Source of the DNA: JAGWBF01 sp965116325
GTDB taxonomy: Bacteria > Chloroflexota > Dehalococcoidia > Lucifugimonadales > JAGWBF01
DNA: 64,000 nucleotides
Reading direction: 5' to 3'
Assembly: GCA_965116325.1 (NCBI GenBank)
Contig: OZ220675.1
Span: 1,116,001-1,180,000, forward strand
Shown here: positions 15,301-20,189 of the stretch, piece after piece
How positions within the stretch are numbered: the stretch's first letter is position 1
How the letters are laid out: each line of letters begins with the position of its first letter
The notes under the pieces: model-generated
What the model was told of the DNA's origin: nothing
The model's input: the letters and a program-made list of their open reading frames with translations, nothing else
The model's database searches: none
Translations under genes and position numbers: made by a program

Positions 15301-18300
15301 GCCGATCCGGAACGGACGGTCACTATCCCCATTACTGCCACTGGCCAGGGAGGCGCCAGCGCCTCTGACTACAGCGTCCCAAACAGTGTCGTGTTCAACG
15401 ACGGGAACACGGAGAAAGAGATCACCTTCCAGGCTTCCTCGGACAGCGTTGATGATGATGGTGAGAGCGTAAAGCTGGGCTTTGGCAGTTCTCTGCCGAC
15501 CGGCGTGACCGTGGGGTCCACGGGCGAGACGACCGTCTCCATCACCGACGATGATGTACCCAGTGTCACGGTGAGCTTCGAGCAGGCTGCCTACACCGTC
15601 GCTGAGGGTAGCAGCGAAACGATCAAGGTGGTGCTGAGCGCCGACCCTGAGCGCACGGTGACCATCCCTCTCACCAAGACAAACCAGGACGGTGCATCGA
15701 ACTCTGACTACAGCGTCCCAAACAGCGTGGTGTTCAACGACGGGGACACCGAGAAGGAGATCAATTTCTCTGCCACTGCTGACAATGATAATGACGATGG
15801 CGAGAGCGTGAAGCTGGGTTTCGGCAGTTCTCTGCCCACCGGCGTGAGTAAGGGCACGACCGACGAGGCCACTGTATCCATCACCGACGATGATGTGCCG
15901 TCGGTCACCGTCAGTTTCGAGCAGGCCTCCTACACCGTCGCTGAGGGTAGCAGCGAAGCGATCAAGATGGTGCTGAGCGCCGACCCGGAACGGTCGGTCA
16001 CCATCCCGCTGACCAAGACCAATCAGGGAGGCGCATCGAACTCTGACTACTCTAATGTGCCAGCAAACGTCGTATTCAACAGCGGCGAAACAGAAAAGAC
16101 CTTCACTTTCGAAGCAACTCAGGACACGGTGGATGATGGCGGCGAAAGTGTGAAGCTGGGCTTTGGCAGCTCCCTACCGACCGGCGTGACCGTGGGTTCC
16201 ACGGACGAGACCACCGTATCCATCACCGACGATGATGTGCCGTCGGTCACCGTCAGCTTCGAGCAGGCTGCCTACACCGTCGCTGAAGGGAGCAACGAAA
16301 CGATCAAGGTGGTGCTGAGCGCCGACCCGGAGCGGACGGTGGAGGTCCCGATCTCTGTAAAGAACATGGATGGGGCTACTTCGAGCGATTACTCAATTGT
16401 CCCACAGTCTGTGGTCTTCAACAGTGGGGATACTGAGAAGACCTTGTCCTTCTCCGCAACGGACGATACAGAGGATGATGATGGGGAGAGAGTGAGGCTC
16501 ACATTCGGGACACTTCCCTCGAGGGTGTCTTCCGCGAGCCCATCCCAGGTGGTTGTTTCGATAACGGACGACGATGTGCCCAGTGTCACGGTGAGCTTCG
16601 AGCAGGCCTCCTACACCGTCGCCGAGGGGAGCAGCGAAGCGATCAAGATGGTGCTGAGCGCCGACCCTGAGCGCACGGTGACCATCCCTCTGACCAAGAC
16701 CAACCAGGGAGGCGCTACCGCCTCTGACTACAGCGTCCCAAACAGTGTGGTCTTCAACAGTGGGGATACTGAGAAGGAGATCAATTTCTCTGCCACTGCT
16801 GACAATGATAATGACGATGGTGAGAGCGTGAAGCTGGGTTTCGGCAGTTCTCTGCCCACCGGCGTGAGTAAGGGCACGACCGACGAGGCCACTGTATCCA
16901 TCACCGACGATGATGTGCCGTCGGTCACCGTCAGTTTCGAGCAGGCCTCCTACACCGTCGCTGAGGGTAGCAGCGAAGCGATCAAGATGGTGCTGAGCGC
17001 CGACCCGGAACGGTCGGTCACCATCCCGCTGACCAAGACCAATCAGGGAGGCGCCACCGCCTCCGACTACAGCGTCCCAAGCAGTGTGGTGTTCAACGCT
17101 GGGGACACCGAGAAGGAGATCAATTTCTCTGCCACTAATGACAATGATAATGACGATGGTGAGAGCGTGAAGCTGGGTTTTGGCAGTTCTCTGCCCGCCG
17201 GGGTGAGTAAGGGCACGACCGACGAGGCCACCATATCCATCACCGACGATGATGTGCCCAGTGTCACGGTCAGCTTCGAGCAGGCTGCCTACACCGTCGC
17301 CGAAGGGAGCAGCGAAGCGATCAAGGTGGTGCTGAACGCCGACCCGGAGCGGACGGTGACCGTACCGCTGACCAAGACCAATGAGGGGGGCGCTAACGCC
17401 TCCGACTACAGCGTCCCCAACAGTGTGGTGTTCAACAACGGGGACACCGAGAAGGAGATCACCTTCTCTGCAACTGCTGACAATGATAACGACGATGGTG
17501 AGAGCGTCAAGCTGGGCTTTGGCAGCTCCCTGCCGACCGGCGTGACCGTGGGTTCCACCGACGAGACCACCGTCTCCATAACCGACGATGATGTGCCGGC
17601 CGTGACCGTCACCTTTGGGTCGGCTACCTACTCGGTTGCCGAAGGCGAAAGCGAGACCGTTACGGTCACCCTTAACGCTGATCCCGAGCGGACCGTGACT
17701 ATTCCCATCACCAGGACTAACGAGGATGGTGCTTCTGACTCAGACTATTCCGGGGTTCCGCCCAATCTCGTATTCAACAGCGGCGAAACGGAGAAGATGT
17801 TTGACTTCGAAGCGACTGATGACGAGGAGGACGACAACGATGAGTCGGTTAAGCTCACCTTCGGTGGGCTGCCCACGGCTGTTAGCGAAGGGACTACTAA
17901 TCAGACGGTGGTTAGCATAATCGACAACGACGGCGGACGCCTCGGTGGGAAGAAGGAGATCTTCGGGGATGAGGACATAGATGTAACGGTCACCTTCGAG
18001 CAGGCCTCCTACAGTGCGCGTGAGGGGAGCTCTGCAAACGTAAAGGTGATTCTGAGCGCGAACCCTCTGACCAGCTTCAGCATCCCGTTAGTTGCCACAG
18101 GTGGTACAGGGTTAACTTCCGGTGACTACTCGGGTGTGCCCGCTACTTTGGACTTCGCCACCGGCGATGCGGAAACATCCTTCATTATCACCGCTGTCCA
18201 GGACCAGGAAGACGAGGTCGATGAGACCCTGACCTTGGGATTCGGAGACCTCCTGGCCGGCTTGACCAGCGGGGACAACACCGAAGCCGTCGTCACCATA

Positions 18301-18771
18301 GTAGACTCCGTCCACGTATCGTTCGGCGCTTCGCGCTACGAAGCCTATGAGGGAGGCTCAGGGGCCGAGGTTATCGTCAAATTGGACAGTCCCTCCCCGT
18401 TCGAGGTTGCCATCCCCATCACAGCAACGGGTATGAATGGCGCCACCAGCGCCGACTGGACCGGCGTGCCCTCAAGCGTCACGTTCGCTACAGGCGACAC
18501 CCAGAAGACATTCACCCTCATGGCCTACGATGACGAGGTAGAGGATGACGGTGAGAGCGTAGAGCTCAGGTTCGGCACCCTTCCGTCTGGGGTAGCCAAA
18601 GCAACCCCATCCGTCGCAACAGTAGATCTGATGAACACAGAGGTGCCGACCTGTGAAACTGCCGTATGGTGTGCCACCGTGGAGTTCGCCGACGCAGCAT
18701 CAAAGGACTGGAGCCGCCCGGGCTTGGGCTTGGGTTACCACACTACCCAGGAAGGTTCCGTTTGCTTGTAG
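367..18771 (+). CDS. Giant secreted Calx-beta repeat protein, truncated by an insertion sequence
   Basis: The 6,134-residue product starts at GTG 367, with AGGAGG at 353-358 as ribosome site. Residues 1 to about 36 form a Sec signal peptide: basic start, a run of Leu, and an AHA cleavage site before QTQTP. The rest is a chain of roughly 45-50 beta-sandwich modules of 100-130 residues. These follow the Calx-beta pattern (V-x-E-G near the start, acidic D-D-D at the end) and are expected to bind calcium. Around residues 3945-4165 (nt 12200-12860) lie two modules of the DUF11-like surface type (Y-x-x-x-V-T-N-T-G). Residues 4388-5855 are near-identical 113-residue copies. Only residues 1-6129 are native; the last five codons (GSVCL) and the stop come from the inserted element. 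The 3' remainder is at 22317-23723. It is probably an extracellular adhesin or biofilm protein; the ligand is unknown. Confidence 0.9.
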   Translation: MSRSTKALLLLLLMALLALGLAPLVPILYETPAHAQTQTPTFKIEGSYSGLPQVYEGAEVRFQVSATGGFVFGTDITVEVETWEPNLDDGTGNNPSLQTHRVRFHGAVGIFPTKDILVTAYVDGVDESAEASHNLKARLVASSDGSYTLDVQDEAEFTILDPPSGVPRISIASGSTSTTEGDAATFTLTRTGDTTSPLTVDITVEDLNGFTRGNHWDPPPTLPTSVVFVANSSTATVSLQTLDDHRDVPNGQITVEVDPPTMWQSVPYLLGQNGLETSASTTVSDNDTAQELELNFGKDGTNGASVYEGNYDELGIVVKRRQQDADTGVPARFTVRVEADRSGDDWKLEDWTEDAGTGRLYRDYPLELSGSDLEVKEELRVTFNGEQESNWNYWASIRPIEDHAGDQLTSGDEAQYWSVKSGFRETTVSATDSGASNGIITIDADVNTVTEGESILFTLYRLEGPMSKPVTARIQTSETNRQEGFGVNPSTVYHNVTIEAWRGHAEFTVYPYVDGVTETGVDELIADILSISQVDGTNRYQEGSPNTFHIEIDDPPSNSTLVTVAANPTSVVEGGSTTVTFTRTGGETVQPLTVNILVDDPDDRLRGNHWDTAPVIPTQVTFPANSTTQTLTMTFPDDQRDLEPAGLVHVHVLPGTGYYLGQTGNTGTFTTLSVTDNDTAQELTFKWGRISADSEHWEAGESYLACDQNGDNCTPGPAEGTFYYDDDRSFPVRHELKEPYPAHFVVSRRAQDTGKTATFVVRVEHNRDWESPRHSDWPTDPETGKRYQEFPLTLTGNQRQVVGRIEVLDNGLLDHSSWQYSAEIKQVEDAANGTTLSAVHEAQYWTVNGDRKKTIWPDLTLGVHIKLKSVEPKELPEGQDVTITLERNWGNPLEPHTVQVRTWEPNQRMPDGTNPTDQVHDVVFPAVPMTDLFVEYVTQTETVTVATWDDSEYEPQDTLMAGLLAPSTLSDRILLLFTKTVTILDDDRPTIALSVDDTSITEGDTATFTLTRGNNTADELIVGVSVDDPGGFLEGNVASEAVEVPSSVVFAPGEVTKEITITPPDDWRDILDNAITFAVAAEPHYDIMGSTSLTVQVADNDVAPQVSIAFNHAEVDEGDDLILEIRRIGEDKNPLEIPITAGLVGDEQYHVFGMDAGMSLLTFRYHQPDDSYKGPDHHYTATLQPGRPEFWTPASTATVNGAILDNDPYVVSVEAFRSSIDEGNILHYRVSHNGHIGEPLQVEVNHSENGNAVHDSTLGNQTLTIPAGSGNITPGYITHRNDGYDGDAEFTVDLLADDAYEINSSYPSATIIVRNKDPLPVLGFRDTNTTVSEGDGTVDIWVDMLTALPSLVTTTVEYSVHDHFTGDGLSVTQTSGTLTFAPGETSAAIPVEVLQNSIAGYKERFHIVLSNPVNAALQDGVANLIHHGVIEDDESVVTLEAQAEAVDEGSDVILTLTRDGDTTDELTVWLQVDKTAPHAENRQDTVVFPAGDATVEHIITTTDDDARNGSHTVTATLLDPPTIGQPRTYWRDRPSSVSVTVRDTNLETVILLTPDLRVVEGESITLELTRTGRSPLTVTLETTETGDYTTGTLPETVTFALQQAIATVTIPTQDDSTAEDLGKLTVTLVDGTNYRAGWPNSHTFTIYDNDAAKPSVSVTKDQNWVNEGQPVSFTVTRSTPTDSALQARLELNRVRYRVTQADLDDPTRGITTPENHIHFETEEITVDFPARTRTVTVTRPTTDDSLSYGNSTYHATVLNDADDDYVALYNASAFIWVRDDDISTVTGSTTTSEFYDGFDHLVLPFSRTGDVSGRLFLNADITHVKHSPAPLQDETTTRSEVRGWRFEPGDSNGVDIGTYGYARALGRSGTLELASHYCPNNPANCGYYPQYQVGTPSSISFQYYSRFMGVRITRDKASVSEGDAATFTLHRHGGKPDSITRPLHVNVLVTQEGEYISGAAPETVTFAANQATVTLSVPTTDDGVDEPNGRITVELQYTGVGPGSCHSQDDRYCYRVKEYPGSSWYVRSATTAVTDDDYVPPDVSVSDASAGESDGTIEFTVSLDRANNEQAASVDWATVEDGSTTAATGGVDFTAASGTLNFAIGETEKTVTVSLLDDQADEADETFNVVLSNPSELTLADDTGRGTILDDDIDYGIAFSGSSTFHTEEGDDVLVSLQRLVPQESGGGVCYVTIRGECFSIATAGDAANEAITVNLDITQVGDFMSGALPATVTFDQGVAVVDVTLSTVDDSAVEADGSLTFNILQGTGYTPVYIGPPDSHNQGAPYRTLYLYDNDLAFSIDDVQADESAGQLDFTVSLNGPAPQQVTIDVATVDGEATSHANVTATSLGQDFEAKTETLTFAAGEQTKTFSVVTLDDTYHERNETFTAQLSKPAQYLNRYAARMWSPLTSLFNGAAVGTIVDDEQALVASVSRAYSIVNEDQVDPVRFTVQLSHPDTTASERNPAVGWRTVPGTAALGADYQGANGKLTFMPGQNTGFIDVDVVDDNLFEAALETFTVELVANDTRLTTISPTEGSFGVSIRDNETLTASISADAERVAEGNDTTFTVTLIGGVPANDVSVSFETSGSATVTDDYSAPKGAITFPPGDASGKAGVLEISAGESKGTITFPVLADGVSESDETLKVEIFSAATDQRSGSVSAIDNIATTRILDHDALTVSIADAPSVTEGAVATFTITLSTVSDRDVSAGWSTKQVGDTLDVGETASPDKDYASASDTVAIPAGDRSATFTVTTTQDTLVEGTETFVVVLEEATIGNSTPPEMVPLGVTRAEGMITDDDTAPTGLTISSVSHNKVDEDAGATDITVTVSLEGTTQFTVDTPVTVEMVDRPGVQNNATLGVDYTATTANVTIPAGESSVTATITLTPVDDTLSEDDEVARLSAKSTVFAGSAGKGVKIIDNDVEPGEVTLTVAPDTVAESASSLQLTVTGTLSGVSSRVVDTVVSLELGDDTATAGDDYQSATATLTIPAGEMSATESMTLEVLDDDVAEGDETLEVTGTVPGTITVTPADVVIEDDDQEPTSISLLATTGPIGEDSGAVMIPVQVTLLGGGTRSVDTEVALSLLDVSATVGEDYTAAWDSSTLTIPAGEFSATANLTLTPVDDTVYEGNEQIAIRGLNSAPGLPVNGVRLTILDNDPKPTTITLSMASDTVSEGSNVHFLVITATLEGASTLASDVNLTVSQMGDTQRSQSYIANLLSPLRIEAGQSTGMATLYLSGTDDDVEDEDETVTIDGSSDHPDLMVVSTRLIIANDDTSEVRVTPTSLTIREGRQQRYAVSLATEPTADVVLTVDVPANAGFTVNPGSITFTPQSWGRKYVFVEGTHDNDSDDEPEAQITHSISSTDTLYRDLSAPGVAVTIRDDDDPLVEVSFGDATYEVDEGGTVDVTLTLSVDPERPVTIPVTANNQGGASTGDYSGVPTSVTFASGETEKTVTFTAIQDTDNDDGESVKLGFGILPDRVTAGSTSESTVNITDDDENEVKVSFSAAGYNAAEGGTAQVTVTLDADPERQVIIPIVVIEQDGVSSADYSNVPMELTINAGETGKEFTFTATQDDVDDDGESVLLKFGSPLPTGVSEGGTVQTTVSITDDDTVGVTISESSLEIEEGDSDSYTVVLDTEPVGDVTVATEGVTGTDVSLNMSTLTFTSSNWDTAQDVTVTALHDDDAIDEAVVTIKHTVGSNDDSKYDGLTASSVPVTVTDDDTAGVTISESSLEIEEGDSDDYTVVLDTEPAGNVTVVIGGITGTDLTLDKTTLTFTTGNWGTAQTVRVTAGHDDDAVDEELVNISHAVSSTGDSDYDGLAASTVAVTVTDDDTAGVTMSETSLEIDEGDFETYTVALDTQPAGNVTVTIGGISDTDLTLDKTTLTFTTGNWSTAQTVRVTAGQDEDAVDEEDVTITHTVSSTADTQYDGVSASSVVVTVTDDEVPNPAFTLTMEPPAHGDTDLDGNVNLGDTLSYRAVVTNTGNLPLENVNVKDALINTSGTDCASLPINATCTSTVTYTIVQADADRGSVTNTATAAADGVANKTVTRETVVDQVEDLGLEKTASVDGFDGAGEGIPYSYKVTNTGTITLSGTLEIDDDKIASGDITCPTVPTGGLAPETFLTCTGSYTTTQADVDAGKVTNEASATLGGVTSGSDKVTVNWQAPQGSQPDLTVGSGEDDEDAGSFTFTVTLNPASLQTVTVDYVTTGGTATSGSDYTPAMGSLTFSPGDTTKNVTVMIADDDVDESDETFNLALSDPVNASIPIPTGTFTIRDDDTAGVTLSDTSLDVDEGDSDTYTVVLDSQPTHNVVITVLDPSNTDVTAEPASLTFSSTNWDMAQTVTVTVSQDNGHDDEDGTVTHTASSTDTKYSGISVDDVLVNVTDDDDVPVTVSFGSTSYAVAEGNTVTVKVKLSADPERTVEVPITVTTIDGAEQADFSGVPEKIVFNSGDTEKTFGFEATQDTENDDGERVRLTFGTLPSRVSSASPSQAVVSITDDDVPSVTVSFEQASFTVAEGGTETIKVVLSADPERTVTIPITKTNQGGATSADYSVPSSVVFNSGETEKTFDFEATQDTVDDDGESVKLGFSNSLPTGVTVGSTDEATVSIIDDDVPSVTVSFEQASYTVAEGSSETITVVLSADPERTVTIQLLRVNQGGASAQDYSNVPGNVVFNSGQTEKTFTFTAASDNVNDDGESVRISFGALPDRVSAGTYSGTTVSITDDDVPSVTVSFEQAAYTVAEGSSETIKVVLSADPERTVTIPITATGQGGATASDYSVPNSVVFNNGDTEKEITFSAIADNDNDDGESVKLGFSSALPTSVTAGSTDEATVSITDDDVPSVTVSFEQASFTVAEGGTETIKVVLSADPERTVTIPITKTNQGGATSADYSVPSSVVFNSGETEKTFDFEATQDTVDDDGESVKLGFSNSLPTGVTVGSTDEATVSIIDDDVPSVTVSFEQASYTVAEGSSETITVVLSADPERTVTIPITATGQGGASASDYSVPNSVVFNDGNTEKEITFQASSDSVDDDGESVKLGFGSSLPTGVTVGSTGETTVSITDDDVPSVTVSFEQAAYTVAEGSSETIKVVLSADPERTVTIPLTKTNQDGASNSDYSVPNSVVFNDGDTEKEINFSATADNDNDDGESVKLGFGSSLPTGVSKGTTDEATVSITDDDVPSVTVSFEQASYTVAEGSSEAIKMVLSADPERSVTIPLTKTNQGGASNSDYSNVPANVVFNSGETEKTFTFEATQDTVDDGGESVKLGFGSSLPTGVTVGSTDETTVSITDDDVPSVTVSFEQAAYTVAEGSNETIKVVLSADPERTVEVPISVKNMDGATSSDYSIVPQSVVFNSGDTEKTLSFSATDDTEDDDGERVRLTFGTLPSRVSSASPSQVVVSITDDDVPSVTVSFEQASYTVAEGSSEAIKMVLSADPERTVTIPLTKTNQGGATASDYSVPNSVVFNSGDTEKEINFSATADNDNDDGESVKLGFGSSLPTGVSKGTTDEATVSITDDDVPSVTVSFEQASYTVAEGSSEAIKMVLSADPERSVTIPLTKTNQGGATASDYSVPSSVVFNAGDTEKEINFSATNDNDNDDGESVKLGFGSSLPAGVSKGTTDEATISITDDDVPSVTVSFEQAAYTVAEGSSEAIKVVLNADPERTVTVPLTKTNEGGANASDYSVPNSVVFNNGDTEKEITFSATADNDNDDGESVKLGFGSSLPTGVTVGSTDETTVSITDDDVPAVTVTFGSATYSVAEGESETVTVTLNADPERTVTIPITRTNEDGASDSDYSGVPPNLVFNSGETEKMFDFEATDDEEDDNDESVKLTFGGLPTAVSEGTTNQTVVSIIDNDGGRLGGKKEIFGDEDIDVTVTFEQASYSAREGSSANVKVILSANPLTSFSIPLVATGGTGLTSGDYSGVPATLDFATGDAETSFIITAVQDQEDEVDETLTLGFGDLLAGLTSGDNTEAVVTIVDSVHVSFGASRYEAYEGGSGAEVIVKLDSPSPFEVAIPITATGMNGATSADWTGVPSSVTFATGDTQKTFTLMAYDDEVEDDGESVELRFGTLPSGVAKATPSVATVDLMNTEVPTCETAVWCATVEFADAASKDWSRPGLGLGYHTTQEGSVCL
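13528..17930 (+). repeat. Thirteen tandem near-identical Calx-beta repeats (about 339 bp each)
   Basis: Thirteen copies of a 113-residue module start at about 13528, 13861, 14200, 14539, 14878, 15217, 15556, 15895, 16237, 16576, 16915, 17254 and 17593. Most are 339 bp and a few are 333-342 bp. Each opens VPSVTVSFEQA and closes SITDDD. Some copies are almost identical at the DNA level. The block from 13864 recurs at 14881 with one visible base change over about 400 bp. The block at 15841-16035 recurs at 16861-17055. Offsets of about 1,017-1,020 bp equal three modules, so the array grew by three-module duplications or conversion. Confidence 0.92.
18746..18753. repeat. Left target-site duplication (CCCAGGAA)
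   Basis: Eight bases identical to 22309-22316, directly abutting the left inverted repeat. In the host frame they complete the codons for ...TTQE, so the native reading frame ends here. Confidence 0.95.
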
Positions 18772-18777
18772 CGGATG
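18754..18777. repeat. Left terminal inverted repeat of the IS
   Basis: 24 bp, exact reverse complement of 22285-22308. It supplies the codons GSVCL and the TAG stop that truncate the giant protein. Confidence 0.95.
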
Positions 18778-18790
18778 GCATTTTCTCCCC

Positions 18791-18822
18791 ATCTGAGGCT
18801 GCCGCGGCAGCCTCAGATTTTT
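18791..18822 (+). terminator. Perfect 28-bp palindrome plus T-run inside the left end of the IS
   Basis: Bases 18791-18818 (ATCTGAGGCTGCCG and its exact complement) form an uninterrupted hairpin followed by TTTTT on the + strand. This suits an intrinsic terminator that stops host transcription of the giant gene from entering the IS. It begins right after the transposase stop codon, so the stem may also end the leftward transcript, although that side has no T-run. Confidence 0.75.
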
Positions 18823-19900
18823 AGTTGCGTCCGGGCAGCCTCGGCCTGTGCACAGCCCACGGTGGCGGTAGCGGGCTTTTTCGTTTCTTTGCCGTTCCCA
18901 CCTTCGGATATACGGGCCTGGGTTTCTTGACCGCGCTTCGCTTTCTTGCCTTGTGCACCTTTGGCTCTTCTGCCACTTCGGGCCGTCGCAACTTCGGTTT
19001 CGGTCGTGAGGTCGGCCGCGTCTCCGTCCTGGTGGCCGGTCGGGACGCGGCCCCGGCTTTTACCACGTCGGCCCATTCCTTGAACGGCGGGTTCACCTTC
19101 GCCTTGTGCGATGGTGTCTTGTTCCCAAGGCTCTCATGGCCTCGGAAGTTGTTGTAGGTCAGCACCCAGCCATCGAGGTAGCGCTGCCCCGTCTGCCGGG
19201 TCTCCAAGCCCCGCAGAGTCTTGGTGCGGTCCCTGAACGTTCCCTGCAGGCGCTCCGAAAGGTTGTTGTTGACTTCTGCGTGGATGCCTTCGGACTGGAT
19301 GTGCTTGGCTTCGGGAAAGAGCGCCTTGATGGGCTTGATGTAGGATCGCCACTTGTCCGTCGTAATGGTCTTGGGCGGACCGTCGGATGCCAGGGCCGCC
19401 TTCCTCATCACAACGCGAGCTGCGTTGGCGTCCCGCCTGGGGGTCAAGTGAGACGAAAGGATGTAGCGGGTGTCCTGGTCCATGACGTTCCACAGCCACA
19501 TCTTCTCTCCGCCAACATCCACCTGCATTTCGTCCGCTACCCAGTGTCCACCAGTCTTTGCCTTGTGGTCTTTCATTTGCTGAATGGCCTTGCCCGTGTA
19601 GGTCGTCACCCACTCGTAAATCGTGGCCTTGCTGGGTTCCTTGGGCAGGTCGTACTCCTCTTTCAGACCTTCGGCTATCTGCTTGTAGGACTTGCCCGTG
19701 TAGTAGTCCCTGATGGCAGAGCCCATCATTTCGGCGTCCATCCGGCGGCCCTCAGCCTTGCCCCCAACCCGAAAGCGCTTCTGGCACGGCTTGCACCGGT
19801 AGCGCTGCTCGCCGGACTGGGAGCCGTCCTTCACCACCTTGTCAGACTGGCAGGCCGGGCAGTGAACCTCGTATTCTTGAGTGACGCTGAATTTTGCCAT
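18821..19900 (-). CDS. DDE transposase with N-terminal zinc ribbon
   Basis: 359 residues. An N-terminal zinc ribbon uses C14, C17, C36 and C39 (CPACQ...CKPC), probably for binding the inverted repeats. A helical region with a KSYKQIAEGL helix-turn-helix follows. The RNase-H-like catalytic core has likely acidic residues D123 (WVADE), D182 (TTDKW) and E216 (NLSERL), with the downstream RDRTKTLRGL and YNNFRGHESL motifs typical of IS6/IS240 and IS1595-like enzymes. The last 90 residues are Arg/Lys/Pro-rich and may bind DNA non-specifically. It catalyses cut-and-paste or replicative movement of the surrounding element. It is the last gene of the element's leftward operon, 9 bp after the small ORF. 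All catalytic residues look intact, so the element may be active. Confidence 0.92.
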   Translation of the reverse strand: MAKFSVTQEYEVHCPACQSDKVVKDGSQSGEQRYRCKPCQKRFRVGGKAEGRRMDAEMMGSAIRDYYTGKSYKQIAEGLKEEYDLPKEPSKATIYEWVTTYTGKAIQQMKDHKAKTGGHWVADEMQVDVGGEKMWLWNVMDQDTRYILSSHLTPRRDANAARVVMRKAALASDGPPKTITTDKWRSYIKPIKALFPEAKHIQSEGIHAEVNNNLSERLQGTFRDRTKTLRGLETRQTGQRYLDGWVLTYNNFRGHESLGNKTPSHKAKVNPPFKEWADVVKAGAASRPATRTETRPTSRPKPKLRRPEVAEEPKVHKARKRSAVKKPRPVYPKVGTAKKRKSPLPPPWAVHRPRLPGRN

Positions 19901-19909
19901 CCTGCACCC

Positions 19910-20185
19910 CTACAACACCCTTTTGATTAGCTGCAATGCCCGCTCTGCGTTCGGTCCAGGCCGCCACAATCCTTCTCTGTACCAAAGCCTTTCCAGTGTC
20001 GCCGCAACATTGGTGCCCAGCGTGTAGTCATCCTTCGAGAGAGCATCCTCGTTTTCCGCCATATCGTTGGCAAGGTCCTCGCTAATCTCACGGAAAGGCT
20101 TATCGGTGAGTTTGGCGATTTCCCGCACAACCCAAGCCAACTCATAGTCGGTCAGGTCATCGGTCTTTCTACGGTGCTTAGTCAT
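19910..20185 (-). CDS. Small hypothetical protein carried by the IS
   Basis: 91 residues, starting MTKHRRKTDDLTDYELAWVV. It is acidic and largely helical with no cysteine pair, membrane segment or motif I recognise. It lies 4 bp after the methyltransferase stop and 9 bp before the transposase, so it is surely co-transcribed with both. Possible roles are an accessory factor for transposition or for the methyltransferase, but nothing in the sequence decides this. The lack of frame damage and the tight spacing support a real gene. Confidence 0.7.
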   Translation of the reverse strand: MTKHRRKTDDLTDYELAWVVREIAKLTDKPFREISEDLANDMAENEDALSKDDYTLGTNVAATLERLWYREGLWRPGPNAERALQLIKRVL

Positions 20186-20189
20186 GTGT

